DNA of 64,000 nt from G965197405 sp965197405 (lineage in GTDB: Bacteria > Chloroflexota > Dehalococcoidia > Lucifugimonadales > JAGWBF01): NCBI GenBank assembly GCA_965197405.1, contig OZ240206.1, positions 1,984,001-2,048,000 of the forward strand. The letters run 5' to 3'. Numbering within the stretch: the first letter of the stretch is position 1; each line of letters begins with the position of its first letter. A program made the position numbers and the translations under genes. The notes under the pieces were generated by a model. The model searched no databases and was not told where the DNA came from. It worked only from the letters and a program-made list of their open reading frames with translations. Positions 16,685-24,918 of the stretch are shown piece by piece.

Positions 16685-16736
16685 AAGGGCCGTCTCCCAT
16701 CCGGGGGCGGCCCTTCTTCTTTGCCCGCAAGCGGGC
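16685..16736 (+). promoter_or_regulatory. Double-hairpin leader of the next gene
   Basis: A GC-rich stem-loop (16685-16715) with arms AAGGGCCG and CGGCCCTT is followed by a smaller one, GCCCG-CAAG-CGGGC (16723-16736). The same pair precedes the unrelated four-HTH gene at 50134 on the other strand. Function unknown; attenuation or processing are possible. Confidence 0.6.
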
Positions 16737-16781
16737 GCAATCGGCAAGGCAACACAAGCAAAGGCACTTAGGAGGTGCACG

Positions 16782-17267
16782 ATGACAACGGCAACACTGG
16801 CAACTGGAACTCGGTCGATGGACACGGTGGACAGGCCCCGGCGCAGCCTGGAGGAGCTGGTCGACCAGCTCATGGCGGCGATGGGATTCAAGGAGGAGGA
16901 GCCGGAGACGGCATCGGCAACGGAGATACCGAGCGTAGCCAAGAGCGTCCACGAGGCGAGGCGTCTCCGGCAGGCGGGGGACGTGGACAGCGCGCTGGCG
17001 GTCCTCGCCGGCGTGGACGCGGAGCAGGCGGAGACGAAGGAGGCTCGATGGGCCTTCTCCGAGTGGACGCAGCTGGTGAAGCGGCGGTTCGGCGGCCGCG
17101 GCGCCCTGGTCTACAGCCAGGGTACGGGCCGGGCCGCCGCGCTGGTGCCCACCGGCGACGGCGGGACGCTGGAGGTCGCTGCGGTCCTGGGGATGCGCTG
17201 GCGGCCCGGCAAGGTCGTCTCGGGGCGCAGCCTCCGGGGCCTGCGGCCCCTCACCGGAGGTGCGTGA
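16782..17267 (+). CDS. Hypothetical protein
   Basis: This 161-residue protein starts at ATG 16782 after TTAGGAGG. The first dozen residues (MTTATLATGT) and the leader match those of the four-HTH gene at 49031-50134, though the rest is unrelated. It has an acidic N-terminal third, an alpha-helical middle (VHEARRLRQAGDVDSALAVL, tetratricopeptide-like spacing) and a Gly-rich end. The stop codon overlaps the ATG of the primase gene, so the two are probably co-translated. No function can be assigned. Confidence 0.7.
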   Translation: MTTATLATGTRSMDTVDRPRRSLEELVDQLMAAMGFKEEEPETASATEIPSVAKSVHEARRLRQAGDVDSALAVLAGVDAEQAETKEARWAFSEWTQLVKRRFGGRGALVYSQGTGRAAALVPTGDGGTLEVAAVLGMRWRPGKVVSGRSLRGLRPLTGGA

Positions 17268-18313
17268 TGGTCACGGCCAGCGTGGACATCACCGCGCTGA
17301 AGGCCCGGCACTCCCTGGGCGACACGGTGGAGGCCGCAGGCGTGCGGCTCAGGGGAAGGGGCAGGGTCCGCCAGGGCGTCTGCCCCTTCCACGACGAGGT
17401 GGAGGGCAGCTTCACGGTGTACGGCGACTCGGAGCGGTTCTACTGCTTCGGCTGCGGTCTCGGCGGCGACGTGCTGGACTTCATCCAGCGGGCCGAGGGC
17501 CTGTCGCTGACCGAGGCCATCGCGCGGCTGGACGGCAGCCCAGGGCTTGCGCCCAGGGCCGCCACCCGTCCAGCCGGAACGCGGCGTCCCCCGTCCGCCG
17601 CGCTGCCTCCCCGCGACCCCGCCCTGCTGACGGCGGCGGCGCGCTTCTACGCCGGATGCCTCCGGCGTCACACAGAAGCGCGGGGGTACCTGGCCTCGCG
17701 GGGCGTCGGCCCGGTCGCCGCAGCCCGCCTCAGTCTCGGCTATGCGCCGGGCGGCGGGCTGCGGCAGGCCCTGGAGTCCCTCGGCTTCTCCGAGAAGCGC
17801 ATCCGGGACTCCGGGCTGTTCATGGAGCGGGGAGCGGAGCGGTTCGCCGGAATGGTCGTCGTTCCCGACGCCTCCGGCGGCCTCGTCCGCTGGCTCGTGG
17901 GCCGGGCCGTCGATCCCGACCGGACGCCCCGCTTCCAGGCTCCGCCCGGCCCCAAGCCGGTGCTCGGCCTCGGGCGTCTCGGCCCTGCGCCACCCTGGGC
18001 GGTGGTCGCCGAGGGGGTCTTCGACTGGCTCGCCCTTACCGGATGGGGCCTTCCGGCCTGCGCCGCCCTGGGCACCCAGGGCATGGAGCGGGTCGCCTCA
18101 GCCCTCCGGGGCTGCCCCCGCGTCTTCCTCGCCTTCGACAACGACGACGCGGGCCGCGAGGCGACGGCGCGGCTTCTGATCCTGCTCGGGCGCAGGGCCG
18201 TCACCGTCGCCCTTCCCGCAGGCGACGGCGACGTGGCCGAGCTTGCGGCCCTCCCCCACGGACAGGCCGCCTTCCTTCGCCTGCTGGCGCAGGCGGCTCG
18301 CTTCGCCCGCTAG
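17267..18313 (+). CDS. DnaG-like primase (CHC2 zinc finger plus Toprim)
   Basis: This 348-residue protein would synthesise RNA primers for replication of the mobile element. A CHC2 zinc ribbon is seen at about residues 37-70 (CPFH ... FYCFGC), followed by GLGGDVLDFIQ, which is diagnostic of DnaG. A Toprim domain in the C-terminal third has the catalytic Glu in VVAEGVFDWLA and the acidic FDNDDAGREA motif. It is shorter than chromosomal DnaG (about 600 residues) and lacks a helicase-binding C-terminus. I start it at ATG 17267, overlapping the preceding stop codon. Confidence 0.88.
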   Translation: MVTASVDITALKARHSLGDTVEAAGVRLRGRGRVRQGVCPFHDEVEGSFTVYGDSERFYCFGCGLGGDVLDFIQRAEGLSLTEAIARLDGSPGLAPRAATRPAGTRRPPSAALPPRDPALLTAAARFYAGCLRRHTEARGYLASRGVGPVAAARLSLGYAPGGGLRQALESLGFSEKRIRDSGLFMERGAERFAGMVVVPDASGGLVRWLVGRAVDPDRTPRFQAPPGPKPVLGLGRLGPAPPWAVVAEGVFDWLALTGWGLPACAALGTQGMERVASALRGCPRVFLAFDNDDAGREATARLLILLGRRAVTVALPAGDGDVAELAALPHGQAAFLRLLAQAARFAR

Positions 18314-18388
18314 CGGCTCCCCGCCGCTCCCCTTCGGGCTTCCCCGCCCGCTTCTCACCCACTCCCACTTCACCACCCAGGAGGACCT

Positions 18389-18487
18389 ATGCCCAATGCA
18401 CGACGGGCTTCGCCCGCACACGGGTTCCCGCAGAGGAACTCGCACCGGCCATTCGCTACAGGAACGACACCACAAGAAGGAGATTGA
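18389..18487 (+). CDS. Possible 32-residue leader peptide
   Basis: An AGGAGG sits 5 nt before ATG 18389. The frame encodes 32 residues rich in Arg, His and Pro and ends with TGA one base before the ATG of the Rad52-like gene. The strong ribosome site and tight coupling suggest a translated leader, but codon evidence is weak for such a short frame. Confidence 0.35.
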   Translation: MPNARRASPAHGFPQRNSHRPFATGTTPQEGD

Positions 18488-18488
18488 G

Positions 18489-19361
18489 ATGTTCAACAAG
18501 AACGGAAGCAACAACGGACACGGGAGCGCGAACGGCGTCCACAAGGACACCGCAGTCGTCGCCCGGAACGGCAACGGCCACAGGCCCGACGCCGCGATAG
18601 TCGCCGAGCACGAGCTGCTCTGGGACGGGCTCGCGCCCGCCGTCACGCAGGCGCTCGGACAGCCCCTCGACCCCCAGCTGGTCTCCCAGCGCAAGGGGCG
18701 CGGCGGCAAGTCCTTCGACTACCTCGAAGGCCACGCTGTCATCGACCAGGCCAACCTCATCTTCGGATACGGAGGGTGGGGCTACGAATTGGTCGAGAAC
18801 GTCACCCTGCGCCGGATCGAGACGGTCAACCCCCAGACCGGCGAGGTGAAGGTGGAACAGGGCTACAGCGCACCGGTGCGGGTCTCCGTCGCGGGCGCGC
18901 TGCCCCGCACCGACATAGGCGTCCACCCGGTGGCCGAGGACAACTTCGACGGTCACGACACGGCCATCAAGGGAGCGGTCACTGACGGATTGAAGCGGGC
19001 GTTCCGCAGCTTCGGGGCGCAGTTCGGCAACGGCTTCTACGGGGACCAGCCGCAGGTCGGCAATGCGCCGCAACCGCAGCGCGTTCCCGCCCCGTCCAAC
19101 GGCAGGTCCGTCCAGTCCCAATCCAACGGCAACTCCAGCCGGAGCCAGGCCAACGACCGGGCCGACGCGCAGGCCGAGAAGCTGCGGAAGCGGCTCATCG
19201 AGATCGCATCCGAGCAGGGCCTCGACGAGGACCAGGTGCGGACGGCCGTCACGGACCGGACGGGCAAGAGCCTCGACGACCTGACGGCCGCCGAGCTCGG
19301 GCCGCTGGTGGAGGCCGCCGCCAACAAGCTCCGGCAGATGCAGCAGCCCCAGGCCGCCTAG
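18489..19361 (+). CDS. Rad52/Rad22-like single-strand annealing protein
   Basis: This 290-residue protein probably anneals complementary ssDNA. Residues about 50-175 match the Rad52/Rad22 core: PLDPQLVSQRKGRGGKSFDY, then EGHAVIDQANLIFGYGGWGY and DTAIKGAVTDGLKRAFRSFG. A flexible Asn/Ser/Gln-rich linker follows, then a C-terminal helical region that may mediate protein contacts. I chose ATG 18489 (AAGGAGATTG upstream) because earlier in-frame codons are not conserved-looking. It sits in the same cluster as SSB, the nuclease and RadC, consistent with recombination-dependent maintenance. Confidence 0.85.
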   Translation: MFNKNGSNNGHGSANGVHKDTAVVARNGNGHRPDAAIVAEHELLWDGLAPAVTQALGQPLDPQLVSQRKGRGGKSFDYLEGHAVIDQANLIFGYGGWGYELVENVTLRRIETVNPQTGEVKVEQGYSAPVRVSVAGALPRTDIGVHPVAEDNFDGHDTAIKGAVTDGLKRAFRSFGAQFGNGFYGDQPQVGNAPQPQRVPAPSNGRSVQSQSNGNSSRSQANDRADAQAEKLRKRLIEIASEQGLDEDQVRTAVTDRTGKSLDDLTAAELGPLVEAAANKLRQMQQPQAA

Positions 19362-19388
19362 TCTGCCGGTCCATCGGGTTCGCAATCG

Positions 19389-19420
19389 AGCGGGGTCGTC
19401 TCTTCGGGGGCGGCCCCGCT
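19389..19420 (+). promoter_or_regulatory. Intergenic hairpin with UUCG loop
   Basis: AGCGGGG and CCCCGCT form the outer stem, and a TTCG between C and G forms the apical loop. It is one of a family of related hairpins placed between genes of this cluster, 32 nt before the next ATG. Confidence 0.7.
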
Positions 19421-19451
19421 CCTTCACTACAGGACAAGGAGGCTACGAGCC

Positions 19452-19958
19452 ATGACAACGACTGAGACCTTGGTAAGCACACCCTGGGGTTGGACACACG
19501 ACATCGAGGAGCTGGCCGAGGGCGTCTGGCGGGTCTGGACGCCCAGCCACGGCGGGCTGAAGCTCAGCCGCGAGCGGTGGGCCGAAATCCCCGACTGCGT
19601 CCGGTCCGCCATGTTCACGCCCACCTTCGCCGAGGAGGACTGCGAGGAGCCCATCGTCAGGACGCTCCTCGGCCTGGGCGACGACAACGAAAGGGAGATG
19701 GCCCTGAAGGTGGCGGGCTACTTCGACCGCTACGCTCCGGCCCTCCCCCACCTCCGCGACTGCCCGCCGGGCATCCACTACCACGCCGTCGCCTACCGGA
19801 GCGGCTTCGGGACGGACCCGTTCGGGCGGTTCGACACCCGCATCGAGGCCGAGTCCTTCGTGGGCGACGCCGAGATGGTGCGGGCCTACGGGAAGCTGAA
19901 GGCCGTCGAGTGCAGCCGGACGCTCCCGCTCTGCCGGGCGGGAGGGGGCAGGCCATGA
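19452..19958 (+). CDS. DUF7007-like protein
   Basis: This protein has 168 residues. The N-terminal STPWGWTHDIEELAEGVWRV and TPSHGGLKLSRERW resemble the DUF7007 module found in plasmid and phage proteins of unknown function. A central DCPPGIHYHAVAY block and a Cys pair at the end follow. The ATG follows AAGGAGG, and the 3' end overlaps the next ATG by four bases (ATGA), indicating coupled translation with the TSCPD protein. Confidence 0.6.
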   Translation: MTTTETLVSTPWGWTHDIEELAEGVWRVWTPSHGGLKLSRERWAEIPDCVRSAMFTPTFAEEDCEEPIVRTLLGLGDDNEREMALKVAGYFDRYAPALPHLRDCPPGIHYHAVAYRSGFGTDPFGRFDTRIEAESFVGDAEMVRAYGKLKAVECSRTLPLCRAGGGRP

Positions 19959-20371
19959 CCGCGACGACACGGCCCAGGCCCCGCACCCTGCCCAGCACAA
20001 CGACCAAGCTCCAGACGGAGTTCGGCAACCTCTACGTCACCGTCTCGACGGACGAGGACGGAGAGCCCTTCGAGGTGTTCGGCTGGCTGGGGAAGGGAGG
20101 CAGCTTCCAGCACGGCGTCACCGAGCTGGCCTGCCGGTTGATCTCCCTGCACCTGCGACGCGGGACTCCCCTCGAAGAGGTGATTGACCAGTGCCAGGGG
20201 ATAGCCGAGATGCAGCCCTTCTTCAACACGATGCCGGACGGCAAGAGCGTGGCGGTGCTCGGCCTCGGCGACGGGATAGCGCACATCCTCAAGGCCCACC
20301 TGCGGGCCAGGGAGGAGCGGGAGGCGGAGACGGTGCAAGAGGCGGCGATTGAGATGAAAGCGGCCGCATGA
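19955..20371 (+). CDS. Free-standing TSCPD-domain protein
   Basis: This 138-residue protein is nearly all one domain. KLQTEFGNLYVTVSTDEDGE, FEVFGWLGKGG and LACRLISLHLRRGTPLEEVI match the TSCPD domain found at the C-terminus of adenosylcobalamin-dependent ribonucleotide reductases and as separate proteins near replication genes. No reductase is encoded here, so a role in nucleotide metabolism is uncertain. It begins inside the DUF7007-like gene. Confidence 0.75.
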   Translation: MTATTRPRPRTLPSTTTKLQTEFGNLYVTVSTDEDGEPFEVFGWLGKGGSFQHGVTELACRLISLHLRRGTPLEEVIDQCQGIAEMQPFFNTMPDGKSVAVLGLGDGIAHILKAHLRAREEREAETVQEAAIEMKAAA

Positions 20372-20394
20372 ACGGCCAGGACACCAGCATCGAG

Positions 20395-20425
20395 GCGGGG
20401 CTGTCTCCTTCGGGGGCGGCCCCGC
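20395..20425 (+). promoter_or_regulatory. Intergenic hairpin with UUCG loop
   Basis: GCGGGGC and GGCCCCGC form the outer stem, closed by a C-TTCG-G tetraloop. It is 29 nt before the next ATG and closely related to the hairpin at 19389-19420. Confidence 0.7.
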
Positions 20426-20454
20426 TTCTCACTTACAGGAAGGAGGCGACGACG

Positions 20455-21555
20455 ATGGTAACGACGATTGACGAGCGGGCGGAGGTCTTCTCTCGCCCTG
20501 CGGCGCAGTTCGACGACGACGGCAACATGGAGGTGCGGGCATCGTCAGCCCTGGGCTGCCGCCGCGCCCTCTGGTACGCAGCCACCGGCTACGAGGCCAC
20601 GAATCCCCCCAGCGAGGACTCGCTGACGGCGATGGAGGCGGGCAACGCCCTTGAGCCGGTGGTGGTGCGGGCGATGGAGCGGGCGGGCTGGAAGGTCGAT
20701 GCCCCCGACCCCCAGGACCCGAAGCAGGTGGCGGTGCGGGTAGGCCCCAACATGATTGTGACCGGCCACCCCGACGGCACGGTGCGGATGCCGATAGAGG
20801 GAGACGAAGCGGCTGCGCTCCAGCTCTTCCTCTTCGAGGGAGAGACGCAGGGACCCGCCTACGGCGACCCGATGGTCGTCGAGATCAAGACGCGGGGACC
20901 GGAGGCGTTCAAGCGCTGGCGGACGCTGGGAGCGGAGCGCAGCCACCCGGCGTCGGTGGCCCAGGCCGCCTTCTACTCGCTCGGCGAGTTCGGCGACCTG
21001 CGGGACGCGGTGATCGCCACGATGGACACGGGGGCTCGCACCTGGGACTGGGAGCGGATTCCGGCCGCACGGCTGGAGCGGGCCTTGCAGGACGCCAGCG
21101 AGTGGCTCGGTGAGCTTGCCGCTCACCACGTCCGTAGCGGGCTTGACCCCGACGCGCTGCCGGAGCGGGACTTCTCCGCAACCAGTTGGCAGTGCCGAAG
21201 CTGCCCCTTCCTGGCGGTCTGCCTGCCGGGAGCGGCGGAAGCGAGCGAAGAGACGGAGAACGAGACAGAGGAGGTGACAGACGCAGAGGCACGGGACGCG
21301 GTGGCGGCCTACGCAGAGGCCCAGGAGTCCATCAAGGAGCCGGAGAAGGCCAAGCGCGCCGCGCTGGACACCCTGAAGGCGTGGATGCGCCGGCAGGGCG
21401 ACTCGAAAGCGACGGTGGGGGGCCGGACGGTCACCCTCGTCAGCTCCACCAGGTACTCCGTGAACCACCGCAGGCTCAACGAGGCCCTCGACCCGGAGGT
21501 CCGGGCCGAGATCGTCACGGAGAGCGAGTCGGAGTACGTGCGGGTGAACACCTAG
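20455..21555 (+). CDS. Cas4/RecB-like PD-(D/E)XK nuclease
   Basis: This 366-residue protein is likely a DNA exonuclease with an iron-sulphur cluster. ALGCRRALWY (single Cys) and a Glu-rich region EAGNALEPVVV precede GHPDGTV (catalytic Asp) and VVEIKTRG (ExK). A C-terminal CRSCPFLAVC triad completes the four Cys expected of Cas4/AddB-type clusters. The C-terminal 100 residues are helical and charged. The start at 20455 follows AGGAAGGAGG. Next to Rad52-like and SSB genes it fits a resection and annealing pathway. No CRISPR array is near. Confidence 0.8.
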   Translation: MVTTIDERAEVFSRPAAQFDDDGNMEVRASSALGCRRALWYAATGYEATNPPSEDSLTAMEAGNALEPVVVRAMERAGWKVDAPDPQDPKQVAVRVGPNMIVTGHPDGTVRMPIEGDEAAALQLFLFEGETQGPAYGDPMVVEIKTRGPEAFKRWRTLGAERSHPASVAQAAFYSLGEFGDLRDAVIATMDTGARTWDWERIPAARLERALQDASEWLGELAAHHVRSGLDPDALPERDFSATSWQCRSCPFLAVCLPGAAEASEETENETEEVTDAEARDAVAAYAEAQESIKEPEKAKRAALDTLKAWMRRQGDSKATVGGRTVTLVSSTRYSVNHRRLNEALDPEVRAEIVTESESEYVRVNT

Positions 21556-21557
21556 AC

Positions 21558-21616
21558 GCTCCCCCTGCTGGGAGCGCAGGACGGGGCCGTCTTCCCCCTA
21601 TCGAGGAGTCGGCCCC
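21558..21616 (+). promoter_or_regulatory. Two intergenic hairpins
   Basis: GCTCCC/GGGAGC (21558-21575) directly follows the nuclease stop codon and looks like a terminator without a T tract. The second, GGGGCCG...CGGCCCC (21583-21616), belongs to the family seen at 19389 and 20395. Confidence 0.6.
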
Positions 21617-21673
21617 ACTCTCATTCAACCGGGCGCGGCAACACCGCGCCACTACACACACAAGGAGAATCAC

Positions 21674-22057
21674 ATGTCACGCACCATCAACAAAGTCGAG
21701 CTTTTGGGCAGGGTCGGAACGGACCCGGAGATGCAGTACACCCCCGGCGGCACCGCCGTCACCAAGCTGCGGCTGGCGACCGACCGCTACCGCAAGGACG
21801 CCGAGAACGAGACGGATTGGCACAACATCGTGGTCTGGGGCGCCACTGCGGAGGCCGTGAACCAGTACGTCGGGACGGGCCAGCGCGTCTACGTCGCGGG
21901 CCGCCTCGTCCAGAACTCCTGGGAGGGCGACGACGGCCAGCGCCGCCACCGCACCGAGATTCACGCCTCCGAGGTCGTGTTCCTCGACTCCCACAACGGG
22001 AACGGCACCGGCGACGCCGCGGACATCGAGCAGCCGGTCGGCGCCTCTCCCTTCTAG
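21674..22057 (+). CDS. ssb: Single-stranded DNA-binding protein
   Basis: This 127-residue protein has a complete OB-fold of the bacterial SSB family: MSRTINKVELLGRVGTDPEM, TKLRLATDRY, DWHNIVVWG and QRVYVAGRLVQNSWE. The C-terminal tail is short and ends in GASPF rather than the usual acidic DDIPF, so contact with host SSB partners may be altered. The ATG follows AAGGAG. It probably protects transferred or replicating single strands of the element. Confidence 0.93.
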   Translation: MSRTINKVELLGRVGTDPEMQYTPGGTAVTKLRLATDRYRKDAENETDWHNIVVWGATAEAVNQYVGTGQRVYVAGRLVQNSWEGDDGQRRHRTEIHASEVVFLDSHNGNGTGDAADIEQPVGASPF

Positions 22058-22098
22058 TCCCACAACCGCAGAGTGACGCCTTCCCGAAGGCGCAACCA

Positions 22099-22131
22099 CG
22101 GGGCCGCTCTCACCTAAAGGGGGCGGCCCCG
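22099..22131 (+). promoter_or_regulatory. Intergenic hairpin
   Basis: CGGGGCCGC and GCGGCCCCG form a 9-bp perfect stem with a wider loop. It lies between the ssb and radC genes and belongs to the recurrent hairpin family of this cluster. Confidence 0.65.
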
Positions 22132-22166
22132 CTGTCTTGTTCTAACCGATAGCGAAGGAGGCCGAC

Positions 22167-22673
22167 ATGACCAGGAAGAAGACTTTCACCAAGGACGCTG
22201 TTCTGCTGAACGCGCTCCGCATCAACCTGAGCCTGCTGGGGGAGCTGGCGGTCCGCTACGACGTGGCGACGAGGCCGGAAGGCCCGGAGGACCCGCCCTC
22301 CATCGGCTGCCCCGAAGACGTGCGGAAGCTGCTGGGGCCGGAGATGTCCGGCCTGGCCCAGGAGCAGCTCCGGGTGCTGCTCCTGAACACCAAGAACCAG
22401 GTGGTGGGCCAGCGGATCATCTACCAGGGCAACGTGTCCTCGGCCATCGTGAGGAACGCCGAGGTCTTCCGCCCGGCGGTCATCGAGGCCGTCCCCAGCA
22501 TCATCGTCAGCCACAACCACCCCAGCCAGGACCCGACGCCCAGCCCCGAGGACGCGGCCATCACCAGGGAGCTTGCCCAGGCGGGCAAGCTGCTGGGCAT
22601 CGAGCTGCTGGACCACGTGGTCATCGGCGGCGAGCGGTTCGTCAGCCTCAAGGAACGGGGCCTCATGTCCTGA
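22167..22673 (+). CDS. radC: RadC/JAB-domain protein
   Basis: This protein has 168 residues. It contains the JAMM metal-binding motif SHNHPSQDPTPSPEDAAIT at about residues 112-130, preceded by QEQLRVLLLNTKNQV and GNVSSAIVRNAEVFRPA, all typical of RadC. It lacks the N-terminal helix-hairpin-helix of full-length RadC, as many plasmid- and phage-borne versions do. The biochemical role of RadC is unsettled. The ATG follows GAAGGAGG. Confidence 0.9.
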   Translation: MTRKKTFTKDAVLLNALRINLSLLGELAVRYDVATRPEGPEDPPSIGCPEDVRKLLGPEMSGLAQEQLRVLLLNTKNQVVGQRIIYQGNVSSAIVRNAEVFRPAVIEAVPSIIVSHNHPSQDPTPSPEDAAITRELAQAGKLLGIELLDHVVIGGERFVSLKERGLMS

Positions 22674-22754
22674 CGGCCCACGCCGTCCGGCTCTCACGCG
22701 GGGGACATGCTCCCCAGCGCTTCGCTCCCAACCCACACCAAGAAGGAGGTCGCA

Positions 22755-23381
22755 ATGCTCGCGACTCACACCATCGACCCCGAAGACCTGTTCACGATAA
22801 GCGCAGGCGGCTTCAACGCCACCGCCGACGCCTTCGCCCGCGACGACCGGACGGACGGCCTCTGGTTCGTCTCGATGGTCGGCTCCCAGACGGCGCTGAA
22901 GGCGATCTGGGCGTCGCTGCTCAAGCAGCCCCCCGACGTTGCCCACATCATCAGGGGCGCCGACGGGATGGCGCTCCACGGCGGCTACGAGCGGTGCATC
23001 ATCCCGTACGAGACCATAGGAACGTGGACGACCAAGATCGCCCGCCTGCCCGCGACCGGGGGCTGGCACGCGCTCGTCTACACGAAAACGGCGGAGTACG
23101 GCTACGAAAAGGACTCCTTCCTGCTGCTGGCGCAGTCGGAGGAGGAGGCCCCGGCGCTGCACCACCGATTCCTCGACAAGCGCAGCCCGCTGCCCCTCCA
23201 CGGCTCCTGGGCCGGATGGCTCTGGGAGCGTGGCATCGAAGAGGAGGAGATAGTCCCGCTCCAGTCGGTTGGCGTCTCGGCCTACCGGTGCTCCCCCAAG
23301 GCCAAGAAGCTGCGGGACGACCTGTCCGACGCCGTGGCGTCGGGCAGGCTCACGCTGCCCAGGGAGGCGTCCGATGGATAG
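22755..23381 (+). CDS. Hypothetical protein
   Basis: This 208-residue protein starts at ATG 22755 after AGAAGGAGG. It is a mixed alpha/beta protein with a central Trp/Tyr-rich part (IGTWTTKIARL, WHALVYTKTAEYGYEKDSF) and an acidic segment. No known family recognised. It has no membrane segment and no Cys pairs. It overlaps the next gene by eight bases, so they are likely co-translated. Confidence 0.7.
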   Translation: MLATHTIDPEDLFTISAGGFNATADAFARDDRTDGLWFVSMVGSQTALKAIWASLLKQPPDVAHIIRGADGMALHGGYERCIIPYETIGTWTTKIARLPATGGWHALVYTKTAEYGYEKDSFLLLAQSEEEAPALHHRFLDKRSPLPLHGSWAGWLWERGIEEEEIVPLQSVGVSAYRCSPKAKKLRDDLSDAVASGRLTLPREASDG

Positions 23382-23805
23382 GACGCTGAAGCGGGCCAAG
23401 CGCAACAACAAGAGGCGCGGACAGCGCAATCACGGGGCCTGGCAGCGGTTCTCCCCCGACGGGACGACCTGCCGCTACTGCGAGCACGACGGATCGAAGC
23501 ACCTGTGCCGGTCGGGGCAGCCGCACTTCTTCCGGCCCGCGACGGAGGCGGAGCGGCGGGACCCCTCGGTCCAGCTCTACCGCCACACCCCCGTATCGAG
23601 TACGGGGCAGGCTCTGCCGGACGGCGGCTCGATGCTGGTGCGGCGGATGACCGTCGCTGCCCACGCCGAGCTCATCACCGCCTTCTGCGTCGCGTGCGCC
23701 GAGAGCATCGGCACCCACCAGGTCCTGTGCTACCAGCGCAACGTGGGCGTCGGAGAGGTGGTCGGCATCGACACTCGCCACAAGGACCTGGCAATCGCCG
23801 CCTGA
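23374..23805 (+). CDS. Hypothetical zinc-ribbon-like protein with in-frame palindromic insert
   Basis: This 143-residue protein has a very basic N-terminus (KRAKRNNKRRGQRNHG), a CRYC pair near residue 30, and a CVAC pair near 110 that may bind a metal. A palindromic repeat at 23589-23607 is read in frame and contributes TPVSSTGQAL in the middle. The final CGCCGCCT/AGGCGGCG dyad (23796-23813) overlaps the stop codon and could be a weak terminator. Function unknown. Confidence 0.65.
   Translation: MDRTLKRAKRNNKRRGQRNHGAWQRFSPDGTTCRYCEHDGSKHLCRSGQPHFFRPATEAERRDPSVQLYRHTPVSSTGQALPDGGSMLVRRMTVAAHAELITAFCVACAESIGTHQVLCYQRNVGVGEVVGIDTRHKDLAIAA
23589..23607 (+). repeat. Short palindromic element inside a gene
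   Basis: CCCCGTATCGAGTACGGGG is followed by GCAGGCTCTG. Arm bases GTA/TAC here replace GAA/TTC of the copies at 873 and 8312, preserving pairing. Confidence 0.75.
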
Positions 23806-23838
23806 AGGCGGCGCAAGACACGAGAAAGGAGAAACGAC

Positions 23839-24888
23839 ATGAGACTCGCTGCTCAAGCAAAAGGGGGGTTCTACCCCACGCCGCCCAGGGTCGTCGACCT
23901 GGTGGCGGAACTGATTCACACCCCCTCCGGGAACTACAACCGGGGGCGGGACACGCTGCGCATCCTCGACCCCTGCTGCGGGGCCGGGGAGGCGCTGGCG
24001 CAGCTGGCCCAGCGCCTGGACAGGCCCAACGCCATCCCCATCGAGACCTACGGCGTGGAGCTGCACCGGGACAGGGCGGAGGAGGCCGAGAAGCGGCTCC
24101 ACCGCACCCTCGCGGCGGACCTGTTCGCCACCTCCATAGCGAACGGGGCCTTTGGCCTGCTGCTGCTCAATCCTCCCTACGATTACGACTCGGAAGACAA
24201 GCGGACGGAGCACGCCTTCCTGACGCAAACCACGCGCTACCTGGCCGAGAGCGGCCTGCTGGTCTTCATCGTGCCCCGCCAACGGCTGGCGGTCTCGGCC
24301 CGCTACCTCTCCACCCACTACGGGCGGATGCGGTGCTGGGCGTTCCCCGACCCTGAGCGCGAGGTCTTCGACCAGGTGGCGCTGATGGGGTACAGGAAGG
24401 CCGACCCCGTTCCCGACGCCACAGCCGAGAGCATGGTGCTGGAGTGGGCGGTGGGGGAGCCGGAGCCGCTGCGCTCCCAGCGCAACTCCTACTCCTACAC
24501 GGAGTACAGCCCGGCCACCACGCCGAGCGGCGACATCCTGTTCACCACCCGCACCGTCGATCCCGTCGCCGCCGCGGCTGAGGCCAGGCGGTCGGGGCTG
24601 TGGACCAGCACGGAGATCACCGACACCCTCTGGCCCGCGAAGGACAGCCGCACCCGGCCGCTGATGCCCCTGCGACGGGGGCACATGGCGATGCTGGTGG
24701 CGGCGGGCTTCCTCGACAACCTGGTGCTCGAAGCCGACGACAGGCGCATCCTGGTCAAGGGCCGCACGTCGAAGGATATGGTGCTGGTGGAGGACGCCCC
24801 GGAGAAGGAGGTCCACCGCGAGAAGCTGACGACGACCGTGGTGGCCCTCGACCTCGACGACGGACGGATCGAGGACATCGCCGCCTAG
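23839..24888 (+). CDS. DUF6094-type class I DNA methyltransferase
   Basis: This 349-residue protein shows an N-terminal FYPTPPRVVDLVAELI, the SAM-binding ILDPCCGAGEAL at about residues 43-54 and the catalytic LLLNPPYDYD at about 113-122, the NPPY motif of adenine-N6 or amino methyltransferases. The C-terminal half, with LRRGHMAMLVAAGFLDNLVL, is typical of DUF6094 plasmid proteins that precede a SNF2-type helicase, as here. The substrate is probably DNA, perhaps for protection or anti-restriction; specificity cannot be predicted. The ATG follows AAAGGAG. Confidence 0.8.
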   Translation: MRLAAQAKGGFYPTPPRVVDLVAELIHTPSGNYNRGRDTLRILDPCCGAGEALAQLAQRLDRPNAIPIETYGVELHRDRAEEAEKRLHRTLAADLFATSIANGAFGLLLLNPPYDYDSEDKRTEHAFLTQTTRYLAESGLLVFIVPRQRLAVSARYLSTHYGRMRCWAFPDPEREVFDQVALMGYRKADPVPDATAESMVLEWAVGEPEPLRSQRNSYSYTEYSPATTPSGDILFTTRTVDPVAAAAEARRSGLWTSTEITDTLWPAKDSRTRPLMPLRRGHMAMLVAAGFLDNLVLEADDRRILVKGRTSKDMVLVEDAPEKEVHREKLTTTVVALDLDDGRIEDIAA

Positions 24889-24918
24889 CTCGGACGGCTC
24901 ACCCCGAGCCGCGCAACG

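Noticed and set aside
20455..21555. Cas4 of a CRISPR adaptation module
   Set aside because: No cas1, cas2 or array is present, and neighbours are SSB, Rad52-like and RadC genes.
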